Positions 6,280-16,094 of a DNA stretch of 16,094 nucleotides are shown here, piece after piece. The first letter of the stretch is position 1. Each line of letters begins with the position of its first letter. The translations under genes and the position numbers were made by a program. Source of the DNA: CADDZO01 sp035294145 (lineage in GTDB: Bacteria > Chloroflexota > Dormibacteria > Dormibacterales > Dormibacteraceae); contig DATGLL010000257.1 of the NCBI GenBank assembly GCA_035294145.1, positions 1-16,094 on the forward strand, read 5' to 3'. The notes beneath the pieces were generated by a model. The model did not search any database, had not been told where the DNA came from, and was given only the letters and a program-made list of their open reading frames with translations.

Positions 6280-7633
6280 GCGTGAGGTCTCCCTCCTCCC
6301 TGAGGACCTGCGTGGCTCCCATGGCCCCGCCCGCCATCACCTCCTGACCTCCCTGTTCGGGACCCCTGACCTTCACCGGCTCGCCGTGTACCGGGAGCAC
6401 GACGGCTACCGGGCCCTGGAGAAGGCCTTGAAGGAGATGACGCCCGACCAGATCCACGCCGAGGTGAAGGCGTCGGGGTTGCGCGGCCGCGGCGGGGCGG
6501 GGTTCCCCACCGGCACCAAGTGGAGCTTCATCCCCAAGGACGTGCCAGGGCCGCGTTACGTGGTCGTCAACTTCGACGAGGCCGAGCCGGGCACCTGCAA
6601 GGACCGCTACCTGGTCGAGCACTCGCCCCACCTCCTGTTGGAGGGCGCCTGCATCGCCCAGTACGCGATCGGCTCGCACCAGGCCTGGATCTACATCCGG
6701 GGCGAGTACGACCGTCCCTACCACATGCTGATCGAGGCGATCGAGGAGCTGCGGCAGGCCGGCATCCTCGGCCCATGCCCCTTTGGGGTCGACTATCCGC
6801 TCGACGTCCAGCTCTACCGGGGCCACGGCGCGTACATCTGTGGCGAGGAGACGGCGCTGCTCGAGTCGTTGGAGGGCAAGCGGGCGCAGCCACGCTCTCG
6901 CCCCCCCTTCCCGGCGGTCAAGGGGGCGTGGGGCCGACCAACCCTGCTCAACAACGTGGAGACGCTGGCCAACCTCCCCTGGATCCTCCGCCATGGCGGC
7001 GCGGAGTACGCCAAGTTCGGCGTGGAGCGCTCCCGGGGCACCCGCCTGCTCTCGGTGAGCGGCAACGTCCAACGCCCTGGTGTCTACGAGGTGGAGCTCG
7101 GGGTCTCGTTCCGCCACGTGATCATGGAGCTGGCCGGGGGGCCGCCGCCGGGGCGACGGGTCAAAGCCTTCTGGCCAGGCGGGTCGTCAGCGCCGGTGCT
7201 GCCCGAGTCCATGCTGGACGTCTCCACCGATCTGGACGAGCTGGCGCGGGTCGGCTCCATGGGCGGGTCCGGTGGGGTGATCGTGATGGACGATTCCCAC
7301 TGTGTGGTGAAGGCGGCGCGGCGCTTGATCCGCTTCTACGCCCACGAGTCGTGTGGGAAGTGCACCCCCTGTCGGGTGGGCACGAACTGGGCCGAGCGGA
7401 CCTTCGAGCGTATCCTCCAGGGAAAGGGGACGATCGCCGACCTGCAGATCCTGGACCACGTCCAAGAGGCGTTGCAGAACGGTCGCTGCCTCTGCGGCCT
7501 TGGGGATTCAGCGGGCTGGGTGATCATGTCCACGATGAAGCACTTCCGCGAGGAGTACGAGGCGCATGCCTTGCGCGGCGAGTGCCTCGCGGGCGAATGC
7601 CAGGTCCAGCAGAAGGTAGGAGCCCATGCCTGA
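6269..7633 (+). CDS. nuoF: NADH-quinone oxidoreductase subunit F
   Basis: 51-kDa NADH-oxidising subunit, 454 aa. It binds NADH and FMN, and the [4Fe-4S] cluster N3. The glycine-rich GLRGRGGAGFPTGTKW (70-85) and NFDEAEPGTCKDR (101-113) line the FMN and NADH pocket, and AYICGEETALLESLEG (188-203) is the other hallmark. N3 ligands are C362, C365 and C368 (SCGKCTPC) and C409 (CLCGLGD). The C-terminus adds C439 and C444, which are not cluster ligands in the family and may be incidental. The ATG overlaps nuoE by 11 bases, with GGAG seven bases upstream. The gene overlaps nuoG by eight bases. Confidence 0.97.
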   Translation: MSGEREVSLLPEDLRGSHGPARHHLLTSLFGTPDLHRLAVYREHDGYRALEKALKEMTPDQIHAEVKASGLRGRGGAGFPTGTKWSFIPKDVPGPRYVVVNFDEAEPGTCKDRYLVEHSPHLLLEGACIAQYAIGSHQAWIYIRGEYDRPYHMLIEAIEELRQAGILGPCPFGVDYPLDVQLYRGHGAYICGEETALLESLEGKRAQPRSRPPFPAVKGAWGRPTLLNNVETLANLPWILRHGGAEYAKFGVERSRGTRLLSVSGNVQRPGVYEVELGVSFRHVIMELAGGPPPGRRVKAFWPGGSSAPVLPESMLDVSTDLDELARVGSMGGSGGVIVMDDSHCVVKAARRLIRFYAHESCGKCTPCRVGTNWAERTFERILQGKGTIADLQILDHVQEALQNGRCLCGLGDSAGWVIMSTMKHFREEYEAHALRGECLAGECQVQQKVGAHA

Positions 7634-9533
7634 GTCCAACGCCGCCCAGCCGGTGGAGAGCGTCACCCTGACCATCGATGGCCAACAGGTGACCGTGCCC
7701 AAGGGCACCTTGGTGGTGGAGGCAGCCAAGAAGCTCGCCATCGAGATCCCGGTCTTCTGCTACCACCACAAGCTGGAGCCGGTGGGCGCCTGCCGGATGT
7801 GCTTGGTCGAGATCTCCCCTGGTCCTCCCCGGCCGCAGACCGCCTGCACCACCCCGGTGGCCGAGGGCATGGTGGTCCAGACCAACAGCCCGCTCGCGGT
7901 GGCGGCTCGGGCGGACATCCTGGAGTACGAGCTGGTCAACCACCCGCTTGACTGCCCGGTCTGCGACAAGGGTGGTGAGTGTCCGCTCCAGGACTACACC
8001 TTTCGGCATGGGTACCCCACCAGCCGGGTCGACGCGCCCAAGGTCCACTTCGAGAAGCCCATCCCCCTCTCCGATCGCATCGCGCTCGACCGCGAGCGCT
8101 GCGTCCTCTGCTATCGCTGCACGAGGTACTACGACGAGATCGCCTGGGAGCAGGAGCTGACGGTCGATCAGCGTGGCATCCACAGCTTCATCACCAGCCA
8201 GTTCGGGCGTCCCCTGCGCTCCATCTTCAGCGGCAACATCATCGATCTCTGTCCAGTGGGGGCGCTCACGAGCCGGGTCTGGCGTTTCGAGTCACGGCCC
8301 TGGGACATGCGGCCGACCGCCTCGGTCTGCGCCACCTGTGCGGTCGGCTGCAACGTCACCCTTTGGGAGCGTCGCAACCAGCTGGTGCGGGTGACCTCAC
8401 GTGAGAACGACGACATCGACGAGGGCTGGATCTGCGATCGTGGTCGCTTCGAGTACACGCACGTCAACGACCCGGCACGCCTACGCGTCCCCATGGTCGG
8501 GGGCCGTCCTGCCTCCTGGGAGGAGGCGTTGACGACGCTGGTCGAGGCGACCGCGGGGCGGGGCCGTCGGCTCGGCATCTCGCTCCCCCAGGACATCACC
8601 AACGAGGAGCTGTACCTGGTGAGCCGCCTGCTGAGCGGGCCCTGGAAGGGGGCCAGGGTGACGCTCGAGCGTCGCACCCTGCTGCCGCCCCCACCGACGG
8701 ATGCTCTGCTCATCCGTGACCTCGACACCTGCCGGGCGGTGGTGGTCGTGGCCTCCGACACCGCGGACGACGTCCCCATCGTCAACCTCCGGGTCAAGAA
8801 GGCGGTGAAGAAAGGGGGGGCCAGCCTGATCGTCGTCCACCCGCATGACCTCGACCTGGACCGGTGGCCGCATGCCGTCCACGTGCGGCCCGAGCCCGGC
8901 AGGGCCGCCGCCGCAGTTCGGGCCCTGTCCGGCCATGAGCTGCTACGCGAAGGGCCGATTGCCATCCTGTGGGGGGACGGTCACGGGACCGAGGACGTCA
9001 GGGAGCTGGGGGCGGCGGTGGCCGAGCTGGCGGCGGCAGTGGGGGCTCGACAGCTGCCGCTCTACCGTGCCACCAACGAGCGGGGGGCGCTGGCGGCGGG
9101 GGTGGTGGGCGCCCCCGACGACCTCGACGGCTGTGAGGTCATCATTTGCTGGGGGCCACCGCCGCTGGGCCGCATCCCAAGCAGCGCCCGCTTCGTCGCC
9201 GTCTGGGACGTGTTGCTCCGACCTGAGCACGGCCAACCGGACGTGATCCTCCCCGACCTCGCCTTCGCCGAGGTCCAGGGCAGCTACACCAACCTTGAGG
9301 GGCGGGTCCAGTTCCTGCGTCCCGCCCTGGAGGTTCGGCCTCCGCTGCGAGAGGGATGGGAGGTGCTGGTGGACATCGGGCAGCGCCTGGGCGTGGCCGG
9401 CATGGAGTACGCCGGCATCTTCCAGATCCAGCGCGAGGCAGCCCGCGCCATCCCAGCCTTCGCCCCGTTGGCCGAGCCTCCCGCTCCTGAGCCTGAGCCC
9501 ACGCCGGTCCTCTACGGTCCTGCCCGACCATGA
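7626..9533 (+). CDS. nuoG: NADH-quinone oxidoreductase subunit G (short form with N7 ligands)
   Basis: 75-kDa-type electron-wire subunit, 635 aa. Ligands visible in order: [2Fe-2S] N1b at C45, C56, C59 and C74; [4Fe-4S] N5 at H106, C110, C113 and C119; N4 at C159, C162, C165 and C209 (LCPVGALTS); and the optional off-path cluster N7 at C235, C238, C242 and C270, with the 27-residue spacing seen in E. coli and Thermus. The C-terminal molybdopterin-oxidoreductase-like domain (about 230-610) is shorter than in E. coli NuoG (about 900 aa) or Thermus Nqo3 (about 780 aa). It ends in a Pro/Glu-rich tail. A run of seven G (8814-8820) lies in frame. The ATG overlaps nuoF by eight bases, with AAGG/AGGAG upstream. 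Confidence 0.95.
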   Translation: MPESNAAQPVESVTLTIDGQQVTVPKGTLVVEAAKKLAIEIPVFCYHHKLEPVGACRMCLVEISPGPPRPQTACTTPVAEGMVVQTNSPLAVAARADILEYELVNHPLDCPVCDKGGECPLQDYTFRHGYPTSRVDAPKVHFEKPIPLSDRIALDRERCVLCYRCTRYYDEIAWEQELTVDQRGIHSFITSQFGRPLRSIFSGNIIDLCPVGALTSRVWRFESRPWDMRPTASVCATCAVGCNVTLWERRNQLVRVTSRENDDIDEGWICDRGRFEYTHVNDPARLRVPMVGGRPASWEEALTTLVEATAGRGRRLGISLPQDITNEELYLVSRLLSGPWKGARVTLERRTLLPPPPTDALLIRDLDTCRAVVVVASDTADDVPIVNLRVKKAVKKGGASLIVVHPHDLDLDRWPHAVHVRPEPGRAAAAVRALSGHELLREGPIAILWGDGHGTEDVRELGAAVAELAAAVGARQLPLYRATNERGALAAGVVGAPDDLDGCEVIICWGPPPLGRIPSSARFVAVWDVLLRPEHGQPDVILPDLAFAEVQGSYTNLEGRVQFLRPALEVRPPLREGWEVLVDIGQRLGVAGMEYAGIFQIQREAARAIPAFAPLAEPPAPEPEPTPVLYGPARP

Positions 9534-10573
9534 ACATGCTGCTCACCATCCCGAACCCCGGCGGCGTCTGGACCCACCCCGTCCTCCACTGGGTGATCGT
9601 GGTCGCCGCCATGTTGGTGTTGGTCTTCATCTTGCTCACGGCGGCGGCCTACACGGTCTGGTTCGAGCGTGTGGCCCTCGGCCGCCTCCAGCGCCGGCCT
9701 GGTCCCAACCGCGTGGGGCCCTTCGGCCTCCTCCAACTGGCCGCGGATGGCGTGAAGCTCGCCACCAAGGAGAGCTTCGCCCCACGCGACGTCGATCCCC
9801 TCCTCTACGTCGTCGCCCCGGCCATCATGGTCGCTGCGGCCTTCCTCGCCTGGGCGGTCATCCCGGTAGGGATCTGGTACGGGCTGACGTACTGGGTTGC
9901 GAACCCGAACATCGGCCTCCTGTTGGTCTTCGCCGTGGGCTCGATGAACGCCTATGCTCTGCTGCTTGGTGGCTGGTCCTCGAACTCCAAGTACTCGCTC
10001 CTGGGAGGCTTGAGGTCCGCCGCGCAGCTGATCAGCTATGAGATGGCCCTGGGCATGTCCCTGGTCCCCATCTTCATGATCGTGGGCAGCCTCCGCCTCA
10101 ACGACATCGCCAACTTCTCTGTGCACTGGGGCCCTTACCAGGGACCGATCCCGCTGATCATCGTCGCCCCACTCAGCTTCGTCATCTACATGATCGCGGC
10201 GGTCGCCGAAACCAACCGGGTCCCCTTCGACCTGCCCGAAGCTGAGCAGGAGCTCGTGGGCGGCTATCTGACCGAGTACTCCGGCCTCAAGTTCACCGCC
10301 TTCTACTTGGGCGAGTACGTCAACATGATCACGGTTGCGACGCTCGCCTCCCTGATCTTCTTCGCCGGCTGGAACCCGACCTTCTGGTGGCTGCCGGCGT
10401 TCATCCCCTTCCTCGTCAAGGTCGTCTTCTTCCTGTTCCTGTATCACTGGCTCCGCACCACCCTGCCTCGGTTGCGCTACGACATGTTGATGCGGCTGGG
10501 GTGGAAGGTCCTCCTCCCGCTGGCGATGTTCAACGTCGTGGTGACCGCGGTGGTGTTGGTAGCCGTTACCTAG
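9530..10573 (+). CDS. nuoH: NADH-quinone oxidoreductase subunit H
   Basis: Membrane subunit of 347 aa, with about eight hydrophobic helices, that joins the peripheral arm to the pump modules and walls the quinone tunnel. Conserved loops are ERVALGRLQRRPGPNRVGP (46-64), GGWSSNSKYSLLGGLRSAAQ (147-166) and AETNRVPFDLPEAEQELVGG (226-245) followed by YLTEYSGLKF, which carries the acidic residues of the E-channel. The segment RLRYDMLMRLGWK (314-326) has Met where the family usually has Gln (RYDQLM). The ATG at 9530 lies in an ATGA overlap with nuoG. No ribosome site is visible, so initiation is probably coupled; a second ATG at 9536 is possible. Confidence 0.96.
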   Translation: MNMLLTIPNPGGVWTHPVLHWVIVVAAMLVLVFILLTAAAYTVWFERVALGRLQRRPGPNRVGPFGLLQLAADGVKLATKESFAPRDVDPLLYVVAPAIMVAAAFLAWAVIPVGIWYGLTYWVANPNIGLLLVFAVGSMNAYALLLGGWSSNSKYSLLGGLRSAAQLISYEMALGMSLVPIFMIVGSLRLNDIANFSVHWGPYQGPIPLIIVAPLSFVIYMIAAVAETNRVPFDLPEAEQELVGGYLTEYSGLKFTAFYLGEYVNMITVATLASLIFFAGWNPTFWWLPAFIPFLVKVVFFLFLYHWLRTTLPRLRYDMLMRLGWKVLLPLAMFNVVVTAVVLVAVT

Positions 10574-10584
10574 GATCATTGGCC

Positions 10585-11160
10585 ATGGCAGAAGAGAACG
10601 GGACGCGTTCTCCACGGACGGAAGCTGCATCCTCGCCAGCCTCCGAGGAGGCCTCCTCGCGGCGGAGCGTCGTACGCGACGTGGCCGCGCTGATGGTGGG
10701 GATGAAGACCACCCTCTCCGAGGGGCTACGGCCGGTCGTCACCACGCAGTACCCAGAGGAGAAGTCGCCTCGCTCAGTGCGGTACCGAGGTCGTCATTAC
10801 CTCAGGCGATACGACAATGGCCTGGAGCGTTGCATCGGCTGCGAGCTGTGCGCCGCCGCCTGCCCGGTCGGGTGCATCCTGGTGGTTGCTGCCGAGAACA
10901 CAGAGGAACACCGGGTCAGCCCTGGGGAACGTTACGCCAAGGTCTATGAGATCAACATGCTTCGTTGCATCTTCTGCGGCTACTGCCAGGAGGCGTGCCC
11001 GGTCCAGGCGATCGTGCTCGGGCCCGAGTACGAGCTCTCCGACACCAGCCGGGAGAAGTTCATCTACAACAAGGAGATGTTGCTGGAGCCCAACCCGGCC
11101 CAGGAGGAGCCGGTCTACGTCCGCTCCGCGACCTCCGCTGGTGGCCGGGGGACGACCTGA
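10585..11160 (+). CDS. nuoI: NADH-quinone oxidoreductase subunit I
   Basis: Ferredoxin-like 23-kDa subunit, 191 aa, that carries clusters N6a and N6b between NuoG and NuoB. The two motifs are CIGCELCAAACPV (83-95; C83, C86, C89, C93) and CIFCGYCQEACPV (128-140; C128, C131, C134, C138). An extra C97 follows the first. The surrounding RYRGRHYLRRYDNGLERC and the downstream EYELSDTSREKFIYNKEMLL (148-167) resemble actinobacterial-type NuoI. The first 27 residues are a Ser/Glu/Arg-rich extension without recognisable motif, and the C-terminus is also polar. The ATG at 10585 has AGGA nine bases upstream and lies 11 bases after nuoH, the widest gap in the operon. Longer in-frame forms would overlap nuoH. 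Confidence 0.95.
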   Translation: MAEENGTRSPRTEAASSPASEEASSRRSVVRDVAALMVGMKTTLSEGLRPVVTTQYPEEKSPRSVRYRGRHYLRRYDNGLERCIGCELCAAACPVGCILVVAAENTEEHRVSPGERYAKVYEINMLRCIFCGYCQEACPVQAIVLGPEYELSDTSREKFIYNKEMLLEPNPAQEEPVYVRSATSAGGRGTT

Positions 11161-11161
11161 G

Positions 11162-11728
11162 GTGCTCGCGGTCGCGATCTTCTGGGTCATGGCCGTGCTG
11201 GCCGTGCTGGGAGGCCTGGGCGTGATCGTCTCCCGGCAGCCCATCCGCTCGATCTTGAGCCTGGTGGTGGTCATGCTCGCCCTCTCGGTGCTGTTCTTGT
11301 TGCTCTCCGCACAGTTCGTCTTCGCCGTCCAGGTGATCGTCTACGCAGGCGCGGTGATGGTGCTCTTCCTGTTCGTCGTGGCGCTGCTGGGCCCGGGACG
11401 GGAGCGACGCGGAGGCCATCTGCGCTTCCAGTGGTGGCTTGGATGGTTGGTGGGGCTGGTCTTCGGGGGCTTCATCTACTCGATGGTGCAGGGAGCCCAC
11501 TTCCGGCCTCCCCAGCACGTCGACCTCTCCTCGTTCGGGACCGTCCAGGAGATCGGGATGGGCATCTTCACCCGGTTCCTGTACCCGTTCGAGCTGACCT
11601 CGGTCTTGCTCCTGGTCGCGGCGGTGGGCGCCATCTACCTGAGCCGGGGAGGGTGGCTCAGCGGGGGGCGCAGAGCGGCCTTGAGCGACGAGGAGCGAGC
11701 AGGCAGGGAGGAGGAGCCGCATGCCTGA
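11162..11728 (+). CDS. nuoJ: NADH-quinone oxidoreductase subunit J
   Basis: Membrane subunit of 188 aa with five hydrophobic helices, which together with NuoA, NuoH and NuoK links the quinone site to the pumps. The hallmark VFAVQVIVYAGAVMVLFLFV (53-72) is helix 3, whose tyrosine region (Y61) forms the pi-bulge seen in known structures. FLYPFELTSVLLLVAAVGAI (139-158) is the last helix. After it comes a charged cytoplasmic tail (about 162-188) rich in Arg and Glu. The GTG start at 11162 begins one base after the nuoI stop, with GGGGGA nine bases upstream. The frame is open further left inside nuoI, which is rejected because the hydrophobic start fits the family. It overlaps nuoK by eight bases. 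Confidence 0.94.
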   Translation: MLAVAIFWVMAVLAVLGGLGVIVSRQPIRSILSLVVVMLALSVLFLLLSAQFVFAVQVIVYAGAVMVLFLFVVALLGPGRERRGGHLRFQWWLGWLVGLVFGGFIYSMVQGAHFRPPQHVDLSSFGTVQEIGMGIFTRFLYPFELTSVLLLVAAVGAIYLSRGGWLSGGRRAALSDEERAGREEEPHA

Positions 11729-12059
11729 CTATGGGCAGATCACGATCGGTGGCGGCACCTTGAGCGCCACCTGGTTCCTGGGGCTGGCCGCCATCTTGTT
11801 CACGTTGGGCGCGATCGGGGTGCTGGTCAGGCGCAACCCCCTGATCATCCTGATCTGCATCGAGCTGATGCTCAACGCGGTCAACTTGACCCTGATCACG
11901 TTCGCCCGGCAGCTCCAGGATCTCGACGGTCAACTCTTCGCCCTGATGACCATGACGGTGGCCGCCGCTGAGGCGGTGGTCGGGCTCGCCATCCTGGTCG
12001 ACATCTCCCGGGTGCGCGAGGTGGAGGACATCGACGAATTGAACGAGCTCAAGGGGTAG
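11721..12059 (+). CDS. nuoK: NADH-quinone oxidoreductase subunit K
   Basis: Small membrane subunit of 112 aa with three helices, related to MrpC antiporter subunits. The two buried glutamates required for proton pumping in the family are present: E48 in ICIELMLNAVNLTL (45-58) and E84 in VAAAEAVVGLAI (80-91). The C-terminal tail (about 99-112) is unusually acidic (REVEDIDELNELKG). The ATG has a strong GGAGGAGGAG just upstream and overlaps nuoJ by eight bases. nuoL follows after three bases. Confidence 0.96.
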   Translation: MPDYGQITIGGGTLSATWFLGLAAILFTLGAIGVLVRRNPLIILICIELMLNAVNLTLITFARQLQDLDGQLFALMTMTVAAAEAVVGLAILVDISRVREVEDIDELNELKG

Positions 12060-12062
12060 CCC

Positions 12063-13976
<1,914 letters not shown>

Positions 13977-13980
13977 GCAG

Positions 13981-15498
13981 ATGCTGACGGCGATCTGGCT
14001 GGTTCCGGTGGCGGGGGCGCTCCTGGCCTGGCTCTTGCCCCGCCGTCTGACGTTGCCGGCGGGGCTGGCGGCCTCGCTGGTGGCGCTGGCGCTCTCCCTG
14101 ACGGTTGCGGCCCAGCTGGCCCCCGGGCACCACGGCTATCAGTTCGAAGAGAGCGTGCCCTGGGTACCGCAGCTTGGCATCTCCTACCACCTCGGTATCG
14201 ACGGCATCAGCCTCTGGCTGGTCCTGCTCAACGCCCTCCTCACCGTCGTGGCCATCCTGGTCGCCGGGCAGCGCGTGGCCCGCCGCCGTGCCTTCGTCGC
14301 TCTGATCCTGCTCATGGAGGCGGGCATGGCCGGCGTCTTCCTGTCCGCCGACCTCCTGCTCTTCTACGTCTTCTGGGAGGCCCAGCTGATCCCGGCCTAC
14401 TTCCTGCTCTGGCTGTGGGGCGAGGGCGAGCGGCCGGGTCGAGCGGCGCTCCAGTTCGTCCTTTACACCCTGGTCGGCTCACTGCTGGCCCTGGTGGGGG
14501 TGATCGGTGAGTTCCTCTACGCCGGTGGGGGCCGCACCTTCGACATGGCGACCCTGGCCGCGCATCCCCCCTCACCCCCCGTCCAGTTCGCCCTCTTCTT
14601 CCTCCTCGGGCTGGCCTTCGCCATCAAGCTCCCCCTCTTCCCCTTCCATGGCTGGTTGCCGGACGCCTATCGCGCGGCCCCCTCGGCCATGCTGGTGACC
14701 TTCGCCGGGGTGATGGGGAAGACCGGCGCCTATGCCATGCTGAGGATCCTGGTCGGGCTCTTCCCTCATCCTGTCCTGTGGTGGAACTGGGACACGGTGG
14801 TCCCGGTGCTGGGAATGGTGGCCATCGGCTGGGGCGCGTTGATGGCCCTGGCCCAGCGAGACCTGAAACTGGTGGTCGCCTACTCGAGCGTAAGCCACAT
14901 GGGGTTCATCGCCTTGGGCATCTTCGTGCTCAACCAGCAGGGACAGCAAGGGGCCGTGCTCCAGATGGTCAACCACGGCGTGATCATCGCCGCGCTATTC
15001 CTGCTCGTGGCCTGGGTTGCGGCTCGGGCCGGCACGCGCGATCGCTCTGCGCTCCGGTACCTGGCGCCACGGATGCCGGTGCTGGCTGGGGTCTTCCTGA
15101 TCGTGACCTTGGCCGCGCTTGGTCTCCCCGGGTTGAACAGTTTCGTCGGGGAGTTCATGACCCTCCTCGGGGCGTGGCAGTTCGCGCCCTGGCTGGCGGT
15201 GGTCAGCTGCCTCGGCCTTATCCTCGCGCCTGTTTACATGCTCCGCCTCTTCCAGGGCGCCATGTACGTGGGACGCGGAGAGCAGCTGAGCGCCCCGGGC
15301 GTCCACGCCATGGCCACCGGTCACGGCCCCGGTGCCCAGGCGGTGGGGACGATGCCTGCTCGAGAGGACCTGACCGCCAGCGAGCTGCTGGCGATCACGC
15401 CCCTGGTCCTGGTCATGTTCCTGATCGGCCTCTATCCCAACCTGCTGGTGGAGGCGATGAGCTCGCTGGCCTTCGCCCTGCCAGTCCCCTGGAAGTGA
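13981..15498 (+). CDS. nuoM: NADH-quinone oxidoreductase subunit M
   Basis: Middle antiporter-like proton pump, 505 aa, with about 14 helices. The ion-path residues expected for the family are all present: E133 in FYVFWEAQLIPAYF (128-141, TM5), K216 in AFAIKLPLFPFHGWLPDAY (212-230, TM7), K247 in GVMGKTGAYAML (243-254, TM8), H332 in NHGVIIAALF and E391 in NSFVGEFMTLLGAW (386-399, TM12). The loop between the last two helices (about 434-466) is long and Gly/Ala-rich compared with E. coli-like NuoM. The ATG has GAGGGGG seven bases upstream and starts four bases after nuoL. nuoN follows after five bases. Confidence 0.96.
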   Translation: MLTAIWLVPVAGALLAWLLPRRLTLPAGLAASLVALALSLTVAAQLAPGHHGYQFEESVPWVPQLGISYHLGIDGISLWLVLLNALLTVVAILVAGQRVARRRAFVALILLMEAGMAGVFLSADLLLFYVFWEAQLIPAYFLLWLWGEGERPGRAALQFVLYTLVGSLLALVGVIGEFLYAGGGRTFDMATLAAHPPSPPVQFALFFLLGLAFAIKLPLFPFHGWLPDAYRAAPSAMLVTFAGVMGKTGAYAMLRILVGLFPHPVLWWNWDTVVPVLGMVAIGWGALMALAQRDLKLVVAYSSVSHMGFIALGIFVLNQQGQQGAVLQMVNHGVIIAALFLLVAWVAARAGTRDRSALRYLAPRMPVLAGVFLIVTLAALGLPGLNSFVGEFMTLLGAWQFAPWLAVVSCLGLILAPVYMLRLFQGAMYVGRGEQLSAPGVHAMATGHGPGAQAVGTMPAREDLTASELLAITPLVLVMFLIGLYPNLLVEAMSSLAFALPVPWK

Positions 15499-15503
15499 TC
15501 ACC

Positions 15504-16094
15504 ATGGACGCGGTTGCCGTAGCTCCTGTCTCATACCCACTCACCCAGGCGGTGAGCGATCTCACCCAGATCGCCCCCATCGCCTGCGTGACGGTGACGC
15601 TGCTGGTCGCCATGCTGGCCGATCTGGTCCTGCCCCGCCGCCGGCGCGGTTCGATCGCGGCCGGCATCTCCCTGGTCGGCCTGCTGGCGGCCCTCGGTCT
15701 CGCCATCTGGGCCTGGTATCGGGGCGACGGCCACAGTGCCTACTTCGGCTTCGTGACCGGGGACCGCTTCGCGGTCTACTTCGAGATGCTGTTCGCCTCC
15801 CTGGGCGTCCTCACCGTCCTCGTCGCCCACGTCTACGTCCGGCGCCGTGGTCTCCCGGAGGCGGAGTTCCACGTCCTGACCCTGGCGGCCGTGATCGGCA
15901 TGATGACCATCGGCGCCGCCACCTCCCTGGTCAGCGTCTTCCTGGGCCTGGAGACGTTCTCGGTCGCGCTCTACATCGCCTGCGGCTTCTCGCGAAGCGA
16001 GACCACCTCCCAGGAGGCCGCCGCCAAGTACCTGCTGGTGGGCGGCTTCGCCAGCGCCATCGTCCTGTACGGGATGGCGCTGCTCTACGGGAGC
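15504..16094 (+). CDS. nuoN: NADH-quinone oxidoreductase subunit N, N-terminal part
   Basis: The first 197 codons of the third antiporter-like pump; the frame is open to the right edge, so the gene is cut by the window. The region EFHVLTLAAVIGMMTIGAAT (121-140), followed by SVFLGLETFSVALYIACGF (144-162), matches NuoN TM4-TM5 and keeps the conserved TM5 glutamate (E150). SQEAAAKYLLVGGFASA (169-185) and LYGMALLYG (188-196) are equally diagnostic. The family usually has LSLPLY where this reads FSVALY. The ATG at 15504 has GGAAGTGA upstream, overlapping the nuoM stop. The operon would normally end with this gene; its terminator lies outside. Confidence 0.94.
   Translation, partial: MDAVAVAPVSYPLTQAVSDLTQIAPIACVTVTLLVAMLADLVLPRRRRGSIAAGISLVGLLAALGLAIWAWYRGDGHSAYFGFVTGDRFAVYFEMLFASLGVLTVLVAHVYVRRRGLPEAEFHVLTLAAVIGMMTIGAATSLVSVFLGLETFSVALYIACGFSRSETTSQEAAAKYLLVGGFASAIVLYGMALLYGS

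Noticed and set aside
9512..10630. A 372-residue minus-strand open frame opposite nuoH
   Set aside because: It is a composition artefact opposite a conserved membrane protein; its sequence is charged repeats with no recognisable domain.

Overview
The window is very GC-rich. On the plus strand, from about 3.16 kb to the right edge, it carries a complete-order 14-gene NADH:quinone oxidoreductase (complex I) operon, nuoA-B-C-D-E-F-G-H-I-J-K-L-M-N, cut inside nuoN. NuoC and NuoD are separate genes. GTG starts are used for nuoA, nuoB, nuoE and nuoJ. The LDH-type malate dehydrogenase, the bacterial TrmI-type tRNA methyltransferase, the chelatase-type AAA+ ATPase, the TANNNT-like -10 elements and possible leaderless starts all suggest a deep-branching actinobacterium-like organism. 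A relative such as Chloroflexota or Dormibacterota is not excluded. No rRNA or other strong taxonomic marker is present.

Left part (1-2598, minus strand). A chelatase-family AAA+ ATPase runs off the left edge (367 to 1). Next come malate dehydrogenase (1511 to 567) and a tRNA m1A58 methyltransferase (2598 to 1753). The intergenic stretches of about 200-240 bp hold only small hairpins and one tandem palindrome. Just 26 bp separate trmI from the divergently transcribed OsmC-family gene (2625-3047, plus). That gap appears to hold two back-to-back -10 elements that share a TA dinucleotide.

Right part (3048-16094, plus strand). A short intergenic region with a TAGAAT -10 element precedes nuoA. 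The nuo genes are packed with 1-11 base overlaps or gaps of 1-11 bases, so they look like one translationally coupled transcript. NuoE, NuoF and NuoG form the NADH-oxidising module (FMN, N1a, N3, N1b, N4, N5, plus the extra N7 cluster ligands). NuoB, C, D and I form the connecting module (N2, N6a, N6b and the quinone site). NuoA, H, J, K, L, M and N form the proton-pumping membrane arm. Malate dehydrogenase nearby would supply NADH, but it has its own transcript.

I found no novel defence, mobile or biosynthetic system. The strongest anomaly is in NuoL: the normally conserved glutamate of antiporter helix TM5 is alanine (residue 149), while NuoM and NuoN keep theirs. Other points worth a look are the symmetric trmI/osmC promoter, a four-cysteine insertion in the chelatase ATPase, and a short NuoG that still keeps the N7 cysteines.
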